NCBI GenBank assembly: GCA_910584245.1
Contig: CAJTZF010000001.1
Location: forward strand, 1-64,000
DNA length: 64,000 nt
From: an uncultured Eubacterium sp.
GTDB lineage: Bacteria; Bacillota; Clostridia; Lachnospirales; Lachnospiraceae
Direction: 5' to 3'
Within the stretch, counting starts at the first letter, position 1; the number at the start of each line of letters is the position of its first letter. Below, in pieces: positions 18,742 through 27,109 of this stretch. The notes under the pieces were generated by a model. It saw only the letters and a program-made list of their open reading frames with translations. It searched no databases and was not told where the DNA came from. Both the position numbers and the translations under genes were made by a program.

Positions 18742-18993
18742 CTAATCTTCACCTGCCTTTTGCTTCGATTTTACGAATTCGTAAATTGCATTAATCGACA
18801 TGAAATTTGGAAAATCTAAATCCTTATTGCTAATTGAAATATGAAACTCCTGTTCAAGATAACTTACCAGCTTAAATGCAAACAAAGAATCCACAAAACC
18901 TAGAAGAAAAATATCCTGGGTATCTGTAATCATTTTATCGCAGTCATAAAATCTTTGTAAATACTGTCGAATTATTTCCTTTTCGTGTTGCAT
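18742..18993 (-). CDS. Discrete acyl carrier protein, FkbJ-like (copy 1)
   Basis: At 83 residues it has the carrier fold with phosphopantetheine Ser in LLGFVDSLFAFKLVSYLEQEF. The 'VDSLFAFKLV' wording matches the FkbJ-type carriers that hold glyceryl, hydroxymalonyl or aminomalonyl units, and resembles the carrier at 26862-27107. It sits between a methyltransferase and AsnB. Its ribosome site GGAAGGG lies 7 bases before ATG. Confidence 0.85.
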   Translation of the reverse strand: MQHEKEIIRQYLQRFYDCDKMITDTQDIFLLGFVDSLFAFKLVSYLEQEFHISISNKDLDFPNFMSINAIYEFVKSKQKAGED

Positions 18994-19017
18994 ACAATAT
19001 CCCTTCCATAATAATTT

Positions 19018-19743
19018 TCACTTTACCGCAAGGTATCCATCAAAGCACAAGCTACGAAATACTAAATATACATTTTTAAACCCTGCATTTTTTAATAATT
19101 GAATATTTTCACTTGTTGTTAATGGCCGCAGAACCCCCTGCAGACTAAACATCTTATTGAGTATCTCCTCTTCAGAAAATCCATTATCAAGTTTAAATGA
19201 AAAATACAATTGATTCGTCATATCCTGACAGTACGAATCTTCACTCAGTACCTTTTCAAAAATTATGGCTGCACCACCATCTAAAAGACTATTATACATA
19301 TTTTGAATCAGCTTTTTTCTTTTTTCAATTTCTATAAACTGAAGTGTATAATATGAGATAAACAGACAACATGGCTCATAGTCGTATTCAGATGCTTCTG
19401 AACATACAACCTCAACATTAGCAAAGCTACTTAACCGCTTTTTAGCCAGGGCAACCATTTCAGAAACATTGTCAATACCAATATACCGATCAATCTTATT
19501 ACTCTGGAATTTTAGGAATTTTTCTGCCAAAATCCCCGTGGAACATCCTAATTCATATACGCAATTATTCTCTTGAAAAAAAAATGTAGCTAATTGGAGA
19601 ACCATGTTCTGCCCAAAGGTGTATGCGGGAATTGATTTTAAAATATGATGGTCAAAACCCTCTGCTGCATCCTTAAAGTTCCACTGTCCTAGAGAAAATT
19701 GTAAATTCCCATTAACCTTCTTTTTCTGAATTTCCTCTTTCAT
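19018..19743 (-). CDS. CmoA-like SAM-dependent methyltransferase
   Basis: The 241-residue class I methyltransferase has motif I VYELGCSTG and acidic motif II YIGIDN. Overall wording follows CmoA: a WNF...FDHHILKSIPAY N-terminus, YTLQFIEIEKRKKLI, GGAAIIFEKVLSED, then a 'TNQLYFSFKLDNGFSEEEI' helix and a closing FRSLCFDGYLAVK. CmoA converts SAM plus prephenate to carboxy-SAM for tRNA wobble modification. Here, within a biosynthetic operon, it may be a methyl- or carboxymethyl-transferring enzyme. I cannot confirm the prephenate-binding Arg, so function stays open. Confidence 0.75.
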   Translation of the reverse strand: MKEEIQKKKVNGNLQFSLGQWNFKDAAEGFDHHILKSIPAYTFGQNMVLQLATFFFQENNCVYELGCSTGILAEKFLKFQSNKIDRYIGIDNVSEMVALAKKRLSSFANVEVVCSEASEYDYEPCCLFISYYTLQFIEIEKRKKLIQNMYNSLLDGGAAIIFEKVLSEDSYCQDMTNQLYFSFKLDNGFSEEEILNKMFSLQGVLRPLTTSENIQLLKNAGFKNVYLVFRSLCFDGYLAVK

Positions 19744-19771
19744 ATACTCTATCCTACTCTCTCGTTTTATT

Positions 19772-20713
19772 TTATACGACTTCTAACAAATCCAATTTAT
19801 CAATCTTTATTTCTTTTTTTACCGCCAGTACAAATACATCTGTAAAGCGATCAATAAATAAAGCTTCTTGATTTTCCTCTGTTATCGGAACTGCCCTAAT
19901 TTTCTTATTCCTTATATAGTCTTTTCGTTCATAATAATTTAAATAACGGTGTCCATTGACGAAAAACAGATTAAATCCTTGTTCAAAAAAAATTGATAAA
20001 ATTTCTCTACGCCCAATACCCGTAGAATAATTTCTTAAATAAGCATCCGGATGTAATTCCAATAAAACAAACTTAATTCGCTTTTTTAGCATAACTTTCA
20101 TGCCTGCTATCACCTTACCCTCTGCCCCATGCACGTCTATTTTTATAATATCTGGCTTTATGTTGTATACCTGGCACAGACTGTCAAACGTGATAGACTT
20201 TGATAGACAATCACGTCCCCTTCCTGAAATTACAGTATTTTCATAACTAGTCAACATCTCAGTTTTATTTGATAATATATAATTTAAGATTCTTACATTT
20301 TTATACTGATTCTCTTTTATTGATTTTTCAGCAAAATAGCAATACTCTTTATTGCTTTCTATGCCATAAACTAACGATTTATCTTTGAGGCACTCTGCCG
20401 CCAAACAGCTATAATAACCCATATATGCTCCAATATCCACAAATACAGGTGTATCTAAATAATGAAGAAGTTTCTTCAAGCATTCTGTCATAATAAATTC
20501 ATACCCTTCACCGGTTTCCTGATTCCGTTTTGCTGCTTTTTGTGCTTCAATCAATCCCCCCTTAATCCATAATTTAAATTTTTTCTTACCGCTCGTTACC
20601 GTGGTAAGCAATGGTCTTTTATACATTTTTTTCTCCATGCTTCCCACTGCTTTGGTAAGCCACAAATAATACTTTTTTTGTAATTTGCCATAGATTGAAG
20701 TAAAGTGTGCCAT
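19772..20713 (-). CDS. FkbM-family methyltransferase
   Basis: The 313-residue protein has the FkbM domain: VFVDIGAYMGYYS (SAM loop), VYGIESNKEY (ribose-binding acidic residue) and the family signature IIKIDVHGAEGKVIAGM followed by ILLELHPDA-like LLELHPD. FkbM proteins are O-methyltransferases. It starts directly after the dehydrogenase stop with GGGAGGG in front. It may O-methylate the hydroxymalonyl unit or a later hydroxyl; no partner is proven. Confidence 0.85.
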   Translation of the reverse strand: MAHFTSIYGKLQKKYYLWLTKAVGSMEKKMYKRPLLTTVTSGKKKFKLWIKGGLIEAQKAAKRNQETGEGYEFIMTECLKKLLHYLDTPVFVDIGAYMGYYSCLAAECLKDKSLVYGIESNKEYCYFAEKSIKENQYKNVRILNYILSNKTEMLTSYENTVISGRGRDCLSKSITFDSLCQVYNIKPDIIKIDVHGAEGKVIAGMKVMLKKRIKFVLLELHPDAYLRNYSTGIGRREILSIFFEQGFNLFFVNGHRYLNYYERKDYIRNKKIRAVPITEENQEALFIDRFTDVFVLAVKKEIKIDKLDLLEVV

Positions 20714-21799
20714 TTAATTCCCTCCCTGGTATATCAAATCAATTGTTTGTACGGTTCGTATCCCATCCTCAATTTCAAGCTCTGTAGTTTCCCCCCTAAA
20801 AATTGATTGTACAAAATAGTTACAAAGCCTCTCAAAGGAAACAACCGGCTGTAAATCATCCCATTCAAACGGAATGTTATACGATGGTTTTCCATCTGCT
20901 ATAACTTTTATATTAGGCTGTTCCCACTTTCTTTGCGTACTGAAACCGAATAAAGTATTTAATTCCACTTTCCCTTTTGTCCCATAAACCTTAAATTGAG
21001 TGTAATCATTTTTTGTACTTTTGTTCCAGCTCAGTTCCACTAGTACTTCCACATTATTTATAAGTATCATTTCTGCTTTTGCAGAACTTTCTACATTAAT
21101 CATAAAAATGCGGTCTCTGTCCCCCTCAAACCATTTTGCCTCCATGTCTCTGTGATTATCATAACAAAATTCTACCGAATTGTTTATTCGCGCTACCCTT
21201 GTATTTCCACCCAATAGCAGGCATATGTCAATAATGTGAGAACCAAGGTCAATTAATGCCCCTCCACCTGATAGACTTTTTTCAGTGAACCAAGATCCGG
21301 GACGAGGAATACCATTTTCCCGGATCCAGCATCCTTCCACCCGTTTCACATCACCAATTAATCCTGACGTTATTATCTGCCTCAGCTTATTGACATCTTC
21401 CCGATAGCGGTTGACAAAACCTGGCACGTATAACAATCCCGTCTCCTGTATTATTTTCTTGATTTCCATTAACTCCAAAACATTCACTGCCACCGGCTTT
21501 TCGCATAGAACATGCTTTCCCTGCTGCAAAGCTTTGACTGTACAATCCTTATGGGTCGCGTTAGGAGTACAAATAATCACGCCGACAATATCTGATTTTA
21601 GGAATAAATCATAATCTTTATAAGCTTTCGCATAATGAACTTGATCCGCCAATTTTTCTGCCCTAATATAGTCCGTGTCATATACTGATACAATTTTCAC
21701 ATTCGTATTCTTTAACAATGCCGGCAAATAGGCATTCTCAGATATCCACCCACTTCCAACAATGCCTATATTGCATACGCGATTTCCGTCAGCCTTCAT
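20714..21799 (-). CDS. Gfo/Idh/MocA-family NAD(P) dehydrogenase, RifL-like
   Basis: The 361-residue protein has an N-terminal Rossmann motif (NIGIVGSGWISENAYLPAL), the conserved VLCEKPVAVN, and the C-terminal substrate segment GIPRPGSWFTEKSLSGGGALIDLGSHIID. The family oxidises sugar hydroxyls. In AHBA clusters RifL, of this family, oxidises UDP-glucose at C3 so that RifK can install the amine. The co-located RifK-, RifN- and RifJ/M-like genes favour that reading; inositol or other sugar dehydrogenation is the alternative. ATG 21799 follows GGAAGGAG and overlaps the peptidase/exporter gene by 11 bases. Confidence 0.82.
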   Translation of the reverse strand: MKADGNRVCNIGIVGSGWISENAYLPALLKNTNVKIVSVYDTDYIRAEKLADQVHYAKAYKDYDLFLKSDIVGVIICTPNATHKDCTVKALQQGKHVLCEKPVAVNVLELMEIKKIIQETGLLYVPGFVNRYREDVNKLRQIITSGLIGDVKRVEGCWIRENGIPRPGSWFTEKSLSGGGALIDLGSHIIDICLLLGGNTRVARINNSVEFCYDNHRDMEAKWFEGDRDRIFMINVESSAKAEMILINNVEVLVELSWNKSTKNDYTQFKVYGTKGKVELNTLFGFSTQRKWEQPNIKVIADGKPSYNIPFEWDDLQPVVSFERLCNYFVQSIFRGETTELEIEDGIRTVQTIDLIYQGGN

Positions 21800-24700
21800 T
21801 ATTATAACTCCTTCCGTTTACTGGTTTTCCTCGCTCCAGTTTTATCAATCTATCCGCCATGTCAAAATATCTATCATCATGCGATATTACAATAATTCCC
21901 TTTCCTTGCACTCTAAGGGTTGGCAAAAGCACTTCATAAAAATACTTTCTGAACTGGGAATCCTGTTCTGCTGCCCATTCATCAAATATTAACATTGGCT
22001 TATCTTCAAGACAGCTAATGATAAATGCCAGTCTCTTTTTTTGGCCAGTAGAAAGATTTAAATCTAAAAATTCACCAGCCTCATTAACTTTAACCTTATC
22101 GTGAAGTCCCATCAAAATAAGATAACGATTAAATTCTTCCCTTTTTGCCAAATAATCAATTCCATATAGTTTCTTAAAGAGATTAAAATCACTGAATACG
22201 GATGCAAATATTTCATTTAAATCATTACCGGCCACAAGCTTATCATTTATTAAAATCTCACCACTCTTTGGAGCATATAGCCCAGTAATCAGTTTAGCTA
22301 ATGTAGACTTTCCACTTCCATTTCCTCCTGTTATAAATACCAACTCTCCCGTATAACAATCGAATGAAACAGGGCCAATACTAAACCCTGCCTCCTGATC
22401 ATTTATTTCCTCAGATGGATACTGAAACACAACATCTCTTAAAGTAAGGTGAATCTTTGGAACAGGCTCCACCAGTCCAGGTACCGGTTTTTCTCTAAGA
22501 GCAGGTTCCTCAACCGTATTGCCAAGCTCCTGAAAAAGACATTCAATTCTGTTCATATTTATTCGGACTTTCGCTAATTCAGGTATAATGGATGTAATCG
22601 CCCCAAAAGGCCCCACCATATAAAACACAATAAATAAATTCTCCCTAAGCTGATTTATATCAGACCTAAAATCTATAATCAAAACAGGAAAAACAAAAAC
22701 AACTATACCAAATATTACATTATACAGCAACATATTATATAGCTTAAAATTTAAAAACTTAATAGAAGCCACCTGATTCAAATCCCTAAACTTCTTAGAA
22801 TATTTTTTTAACTCCAGCCAGAAGGCAAAACGTCTATACTTGTTTAACACAAGTTCCTTAAAACCATTTATTAAATCTGCCATCTGATTAAAATAGGTAT
22901 CCTGTATATCTCTGTTTTCTTCCCAATATCTAGAAGCAATCCTGCTTGTCGTTACAGCTAGTATTCCGTTGATAAATATAATGCATAGAGATGCTGAAAA
23001 TGCATATATATTTTTTGTAAGTAAATAAAACAGGCAAAAGACCAACGTTAGCAAATTTGTTGCAAAACCTACAATCAGTTCAGGTATTTGGGAAACTGCC
23101 GAACAATCATTATTAAGTCCGGTAAAAATCCGGTCACTTCCAATCTTTTCAATTAATTGATAGGATGAGGATAAAATGCACCTAATCATACCAACTCTTT
23201 TTTCATAAGTCAGCTCATTAGCAATTACAATAATACGCCCCTGCAATAATTTATATGTATAAATATAGAAGACCAGTGAAAATATAAAATAAATTAATAA
23301 TTCCTTTGAATATTCCAGATTCCGGTTAAAGGATTCGTTAATTGTAAATATAATCATCGCACTGGCAACACCATTTAACAAACTAAGTATTACTAGGGTA
23401 ACATAATTTTTTTCATTCTTTTTTATATAATTGAACGCCACAGGTATGTACCACATAAAAATACAATATGCTATAAATGCGCTAATACATCCCCATTGAA
23501 TCATTTCAGAGCCCCATACACCAACTGCCTTCCAGGATAAACGCTGAAATAATACATTAGGCAAATAATAAATACAAAATCCTCCAAACAAAACCAGTGG
23601 GAAAATCACAAAAATGTTTGTCAATCTTGCTCCGTGCATTATAAGCTTGATCCTGTCCCTTTTGATAATTTGAAAAAGCGTTATGACAATGATTATGGAG
23701 AACAATACTGCTAATAAAACAGAAGCTATAAATATTATAGTAAAACTCATATCCAGCATAAGATAATTATCCATCTTATATTTATTAATTTTGTTTCCTT
23801 CTATAATATTCAGAATATTCTCCGCCAAATAGTCGGCCGCATTAGTATTCAGATTCATTAGTATACATATTCCAAACTCATCCTCTGGTCTCATAATAAT
23901 CATGGAGGAATAGCAGGGATTACTGCCACCATGCCGAATATCATTTCCCTTTACATTAATATTCCAGCCACCCCCATACAAATAATTATTGGTAGAACTT
24001 ACCGTTATATCACTAATATGGGATTTGGAAATAATACGTTGAAATTGCTCATTAACAGGTATCATACCCATTTGTATACGAAGCCACCGCTCCATATCAA
24101 CAGAATTACTATATATATAACCTGCGGGAGTATTTCCTCGATATATTGGCGCTTCATAAACCATGGGACGGAATCTGGTAATTTTATATCCACTGGCTAA
24201 TACCCCTTCCTCCCTTACCTCTTCTTGAAATAAAAAAGTATGTGTGAGCCCCAAAGGAGCAAGAATCCTTTGTTCTATAAAGTTTTCATAACTTTGTCCT
24301 GATACTTCCTGAATAATTAAACCTAAAATATCATAATTTATTGTTGCATACTGAAATTTATCACCTGGATAATAATCCAACTCTATACCGTTTATGTTCC
24401 TAACTGTCTCATAAAGCATGGTATCTGAATTTCCCTGTGGAATATCCCCAATTGTATTAAATGGTATTCCACTTGTATGATGCATCAATTGATATAATGT
24501 TACATCCACTTCCCGGTTAATTCTTTTTTGGTCATGTAGACCATTATAGGATACATGGAACCACGGCAAATACTTTGTTATCGAATCATTTAATGAGAGT
24601 TTCCCCTCATCCTCTAACAAAAAAATACCTAACGCTGTATAAGCTTTACTCATAGAACCAAGTTCATAATAAAGCTCTTTTGTAGCTTTCTGCTTCTTTT

Positions 24701-24923
24701 CCTTATTTCCATAACCATAATTTAGATATTGTGTCTTCTCTTTATTAATGATAACTATGGATGCTCCCGGCACTTTAGCTTTCTTAATGACATCCTTAAT
24801 CAGAGTATCAATCCTTTGCGATTTGGAGATATGGCTATTTGTCTCTTTTATTACATAATAACCTGTCACGGCAAATACAGTTAGCATAATTCCAAGAAAA
24901 ATAGCTATTATTATTCTTTTCAA
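21789..24923 (-). CDS. ZmaM-like D-Asn prodrug peptidase fused to ABC exporter
   Basis: About 1,044 residues. An N-terminal membrane anchor (residues 3-25) is followed by a serine beta-lactamase-fold peptidase (family S12): nucleophile in GSMSK (about 90-93), YATINYDILG at the YxN position (Thr replaces the usual Asn), and HGG near 340. Several membrane segments follow, then an ABC exporter of the SyrD/PvdE cyclic-peptide type: Walker A TGGNGSGKSTLAKL, signature LSTGQKKRL, Walker B LIFDEWAAEQD, and VISHDDRYF. ClbP, XcnG and ZmaM are membrane peptidases that remove N-acyl-D-Asn; ZmaM has this same peptidase-ABC fusion. The start is TTG 24923 behind GAGGAG, preferred over 24959. It should export and then unmask the product at the outer face. 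Confidence 0.88.
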   Translation of the reverse strand: MKRIIIAIFLGIMLTVFAVTGYYVIKETNSHISKSQRIDTLIKDVIKKAKVPGASIVIINKEKTQYLNYGYGNKEKKQKATKELYYELGSMSKAYTALGIFLLEDEGKLSLNDSITKYLPWFHVSYNGLHDQKRINREVDVTLYQLMHHTSGIPFNTIGDIPQGNSDTMLYETVRNINGIELDYYPGDKFQYATINYDILGLIIQEVSGQSYENFIEQRILAPLGLTHTFLFQEEVREEGVLASGYKITRFRPMVYEAPIYRGNTPAGYIYSNSVDMERWLRIQMGMIPVNEQFQRIISKSHISDITVSSTNNYLYGGGWNINVKGNDIRHGGSNPCYSSMIIMRPEDEFGICILMNLNTNAADYLAENILNIIEGNKINKYKMDNYLMLDMSFTIIFIASVLLAVLFSIIIVITLFQIIKRDRIKLIMHGARLTNIFVIFPLVLFGGFCIYYLPNVLFQRLSWKAVGVWGSEMIQWGCISAFIAYCIFMWYIPVAFNYIKKNEKNYVTLVILSLLNGVASAMIIFTINESFNRNLEYSKELLIYFIFSLVFYIYTYKLLQGRIIVIANELTYEKRVGMIRCILSSSYQLIEKIGSDRIFTGLNNDCSAVSQIPELIVGFATNLLTLVFCLFYLLTKNIYAFSASLCIIFINGILAVTTSRIASRYWEENRDIQDTYFNQMADLINGFKELVLNKYRRFAFWLELKKYSKKFRDLNQVASIKFLNFKLYNMLLYNVIFGIVVFVFPVLIIDFRSDINQLRENLFIVFYMVGPFGAITSIIPELAKVRINMNRIECLFQELGNTVEEPALREKPVPGLVEPVPKIHLTLRDVVFQYPSEEINDQEAGFSIGPVSFDCYTGELVFITGGNGSGKSTLAKLITGLYAPKSGEILINDKLVAGNDLNEIFASVFSDFNLFKKLYGIDYLAKREEFNRYLILMGLHDKVKVNEAGEFLDLNLSTGQKKRLAFIISCLEDKPMLIFDEWAAEQDSQFRKYFYEVLLPTLRVQGKGIIVISHDDRYFDMADRLIKLERGKPVNGRSYNNEG

Positions 24924-24948
24924 ATCAATTTCTCCTCTCTTATAAACT

Positions 24949-25989
24949 TTATTGTACAAATATTTTCACATACTCAGGCATTGGCTGCATATGCTGAAAA
25001 CTGTGTTCCAGAACAGTTAATTCTTCACTGGCACATATTTTGTCTTCCACATCTGTAAACCCTGAAAATTTCAGAGCAATATACATCATACGATTACTAT
25101 CTGTCGCTCTGAAATAAGCATTTAGCCGTTTTTTCTTTCTATGCGCTTCCCAAATAATGTAATTAAGTAAAACAGAGCCAATTCCTTTCGACACAACCCT
25201 GCAAGACATAAGAAGCAGTTTTATACTCCATTGCTGTCTTTGACACTTTATTAAAGCGAATCCTACCTTTCCATACTCCCCAAATCTGTCTTTCAGCCCT
25301 GCTATCAGTAAAAGATAATTTTTGTCCTGACAAAGTCGTACTAATTCCTCATAACTATAAATGTACCCCGTAGAATTAAGCTGATGAGTACGCAAGGTTA
25401 ATTCCTCAATCCGAAGCAGATCTTCCTCCTTTGCTCTACTGATTGTAAGTTCCATACCAAGCGACTCTAAAAACTCAATTTTAGGACCTTCAAAGTTTTC
25501 TTCTTGCAAGTTCCTTCGTATATCAGCCTGATACATGGATCTTCGATTTCTCCCATCTTCTGTTATAAAAGCAGGATTCATACATGGATAATCCAATAAA
25601 TTATTGATATCCTCTGCATCAATCAAATATACCTCTGGAAATGTAAATCCCACTTCCTCTAATTCAAAAGGCTGGTCATCAACAAACGCAATAGTATCTA
25701 AACCTATATTAATTGATGCCGCTATCTTCTTGATAGAAGAAGATTTTGTATTCCAATTGATCTGAGGATAAATAAAATAATCTAAAATTCCAAACTCCTT
25801 AAGCTTATGACAGGCTTTATCCTGAATATTTTTACTGGCAATAGACAGCAAAATCCCTCTTTTATCAAGCTCGTCCAAAATTCCCTGCACATTGTTTTTT
25901 AATTGTACATGCTCATTTTCCAGCAATACACCTTCCCAAATAGTGTTATCTAAATCCCATACAACACATTTTATCTTTTTTTGTCTCAT
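24949..25989 (-). CDS. FkbH-like HAD-IIIC glyceryl-ACP synthase
   Basis: The 346-residue protein opens with CVVWDLDNTIWEGVL (HAD nucleophile DxD), has SIASKN and AFVDDQPFELEEV, and a C-terminal GNAT-like region (LLIAGLKDRFGEYGKVGFALI). This is the FkbH layout; FkbH takes 1,3-bisphosphoglycerate, dephosphorylates it and loads D-glycerate on a carrier. FkbK-like and FkbJ-like genes precede it in the same operon, as in methoxymalonyl- and hydroxymalonyl-ACP pathways. The 3' end overlaps an alternative, rejected start of the peptidase gene. Confidence 0.88.
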   Translation of the reverse strand: MRQKKIKCVVWDLDNTIWEGVLLENEHVQLKNNVQGILDELDKRGILLSIASKNIQDKACHKLKEFGILDYFIYPQINWNTKSSSIKKIAASINIGLDTIAFVDDQPFELEEVGFTFPEVYLIDAEDINNLLDYPCMNPAFITEDGRNRRSMYQADIRRNLQEENFEGPKIEFLESLGMELTISRAKEEDLLRIEELTLRTHQLNSTGYIYSYEELVRLCQDKNYLLLIAGLKDRFGEYGKVGFALIKCQRQQWSIKLLLMSCRVVSKGIGSVLLNYIIWEAHRKKKRLNAYFRATDSNRMMYIALKFSGFTDVEDKICASEELTVLEHSFQHMQPMPEYVKIFVQ

Positions 25990-26004
25990 ATTCTTGTTTT
26001 CCTT

Positions 26005-26856
26005 TTAATATTGATAAAAACCTTGTCCTGACTTTCTTCCTAATTTCCCTTCCCCTACCATTCTTACCAGAAGAGGACAACATAGAAATTTTTTATTTCC
26101 ATAATATTTATATAATATATTTAATGTATCCATTACAATATCCAAACCTATTAAATCGGCAGTTTCTAAGGGTCCCATTGCATGACTAAAACACTGTTTA
26201 AAAATTTCATCTACAGTTTCAACGGAGGCTATCTGCTCTTCAACGATGTAAAAGGCCTCATTCATATACAAATGTGATATTCTATTCGATACAAAGCCCG
26301 GGCTGTCCTTAACTAAAAGTAACTTTTTTCCCATTTTCAACAACAATTTCTTTGTTTTTTCAACACACTCCTTAGAGGTGTCCGATCCTTGTATTCCTTC
26401 CACATACTCCTTTAAAACCACGGGATTCATAAAATGCACTCCCATAAGCCGATCCGGTCTATGGATATAAGAAGCAATACTGCTAATAGGTATGCTGGAA
26501 GTATTCGCGATGAATACCGTGTCTGGCTTACAAACCTTTTCCAGCATTGTATAGACCTCCTGCTTAGTCTGTAAATTTTCGGTAACATTTTCTATTATGT
26601 ATGATGCACTACGAAGATTGCTGTAGTCTGTTGTAAATAAAATACGTTCCATAAGTTCTTCTATATCATTCACTAGAGATAACTCACTATTACGATATAA
26701 TTTCTGCAATCGTAAGTTTTGATATATGTTTTCTCTGGATTTTTGCAATGCTGCTGCCGAAGTGTCTGTAATTATTACCTGAAATCCTTTTTGAACCAAA
26801 TTGCCTGCCACACCTGACCCCATAGTTCCTGCCCCTACTACACCTGCTATTTCCAT
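26005..26856 (-). CDS. 3-hydroxyacyl-CoA dehydrogenase family, FkbK-like
   Basis: About 283 residues with an N-terminal NAD motif (GVVGAGTMGSGVAGNL), the family motif VGVHFMNPV-like MGVHFMNPVVLKEYVE, and KDSPGFVSNRI. In FkbK-type pathways it oxidises glyceryl-ACP at C3. ATG 26856, 8 bases after GAGAGG, is preferred over GTG 26865, which overlaps the carrier's stop. Neighbours FkbJ-like and FkbH-like flank it directly, so a role in the extender unit is much more likely than fatty-acid oxidation. Confidence 0.87.
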   Translation of the reverse strand: MEIAGVVGAGTMGSGVAGNLVQKGFQVIITDTSAAALQKSRENIYQNLRLQKLYRNSELSLVNDIEELMERILFTTDYSNLRSASYIIENVTENLQTKQEVYTMLEKVCKPDTVFIANTSSIPISSIASYIHRPDRLMGVHFMNPVVLKEYVEGIQGSDTSKECVEKTKKLLLKMGKKLLLVKDSPGFVSNRISHLYMNEAFYIVEEQIASVETVDEIFKQCFSHAMGPLETADLIGLDIVMDTLNILYKYYGNKKFLCCPLLVRMVGEGKLGRKSGQGFYQY

Positions 26857-26861
26857 TATCT

Positions 26862-27107
26862 TCACCTCTCTTCCTGAATTTTCTCCAGCTTTTTATTAAC
26901 AAAAGACATAATATTGTTGACAGATTTAAAATTTTCCCAATCCAGTTCCTTGTTGTGAATTGTAATATGGAACTCATTCTCTAAATACATAACAAGCTGC
27001 ATAGTAAAAAGAGAATTGACTAATCCTAAATCAAAAATATTATCATCATCTTTTAATTCTCTGTTCTTTATGTAACGTGTAAGAAACGAATATATTTTTT
27101 GGCGCAT
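26862..27107 (-). CDS. Discrete acyl carrier protein, FkbJ-like (copy 2)
   Basis: 81 residues with FDLGLVNSLFTMQLVMYLENEF; the Ser of VNSL is the phosphopantetheine site. This GLVNSLF pattern is typical of FkbJ-type carriers. Its position immediately before FkbK- and FkbH-like genes makes it the carrier for the glyceryl/hydroxymalonyl unit. Confidence 0.88.
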   Translation of the reverse strand: MRQKIYSFLTRYIKNRELKDDDNIFDLGLVNSLFTMQLVMYLENEFHITIHNKELDWENFKSVNNIMSFVNKKLEKIQEER

Positions 27108-27109
27108 AA

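Noticed and set aside
26005..26856. Beta-oxidation or butyrate-pathway 3-hydroxyacyl-CoA dehydrogenase
   Set aside because: No thiolase or crotonase is nearby; direct contact with FkbJ- and FkbH-like genes points to the carrier-bound extender pathway.
11227..27107. Calling the locus a zwittermicin cluster
   Set aside because: The prodrug peptidase and extender genes are shared, but the AHBA-type genes, interrupted A domain, CysDN and radical SAM set do not fit zwittermicin as I know it.
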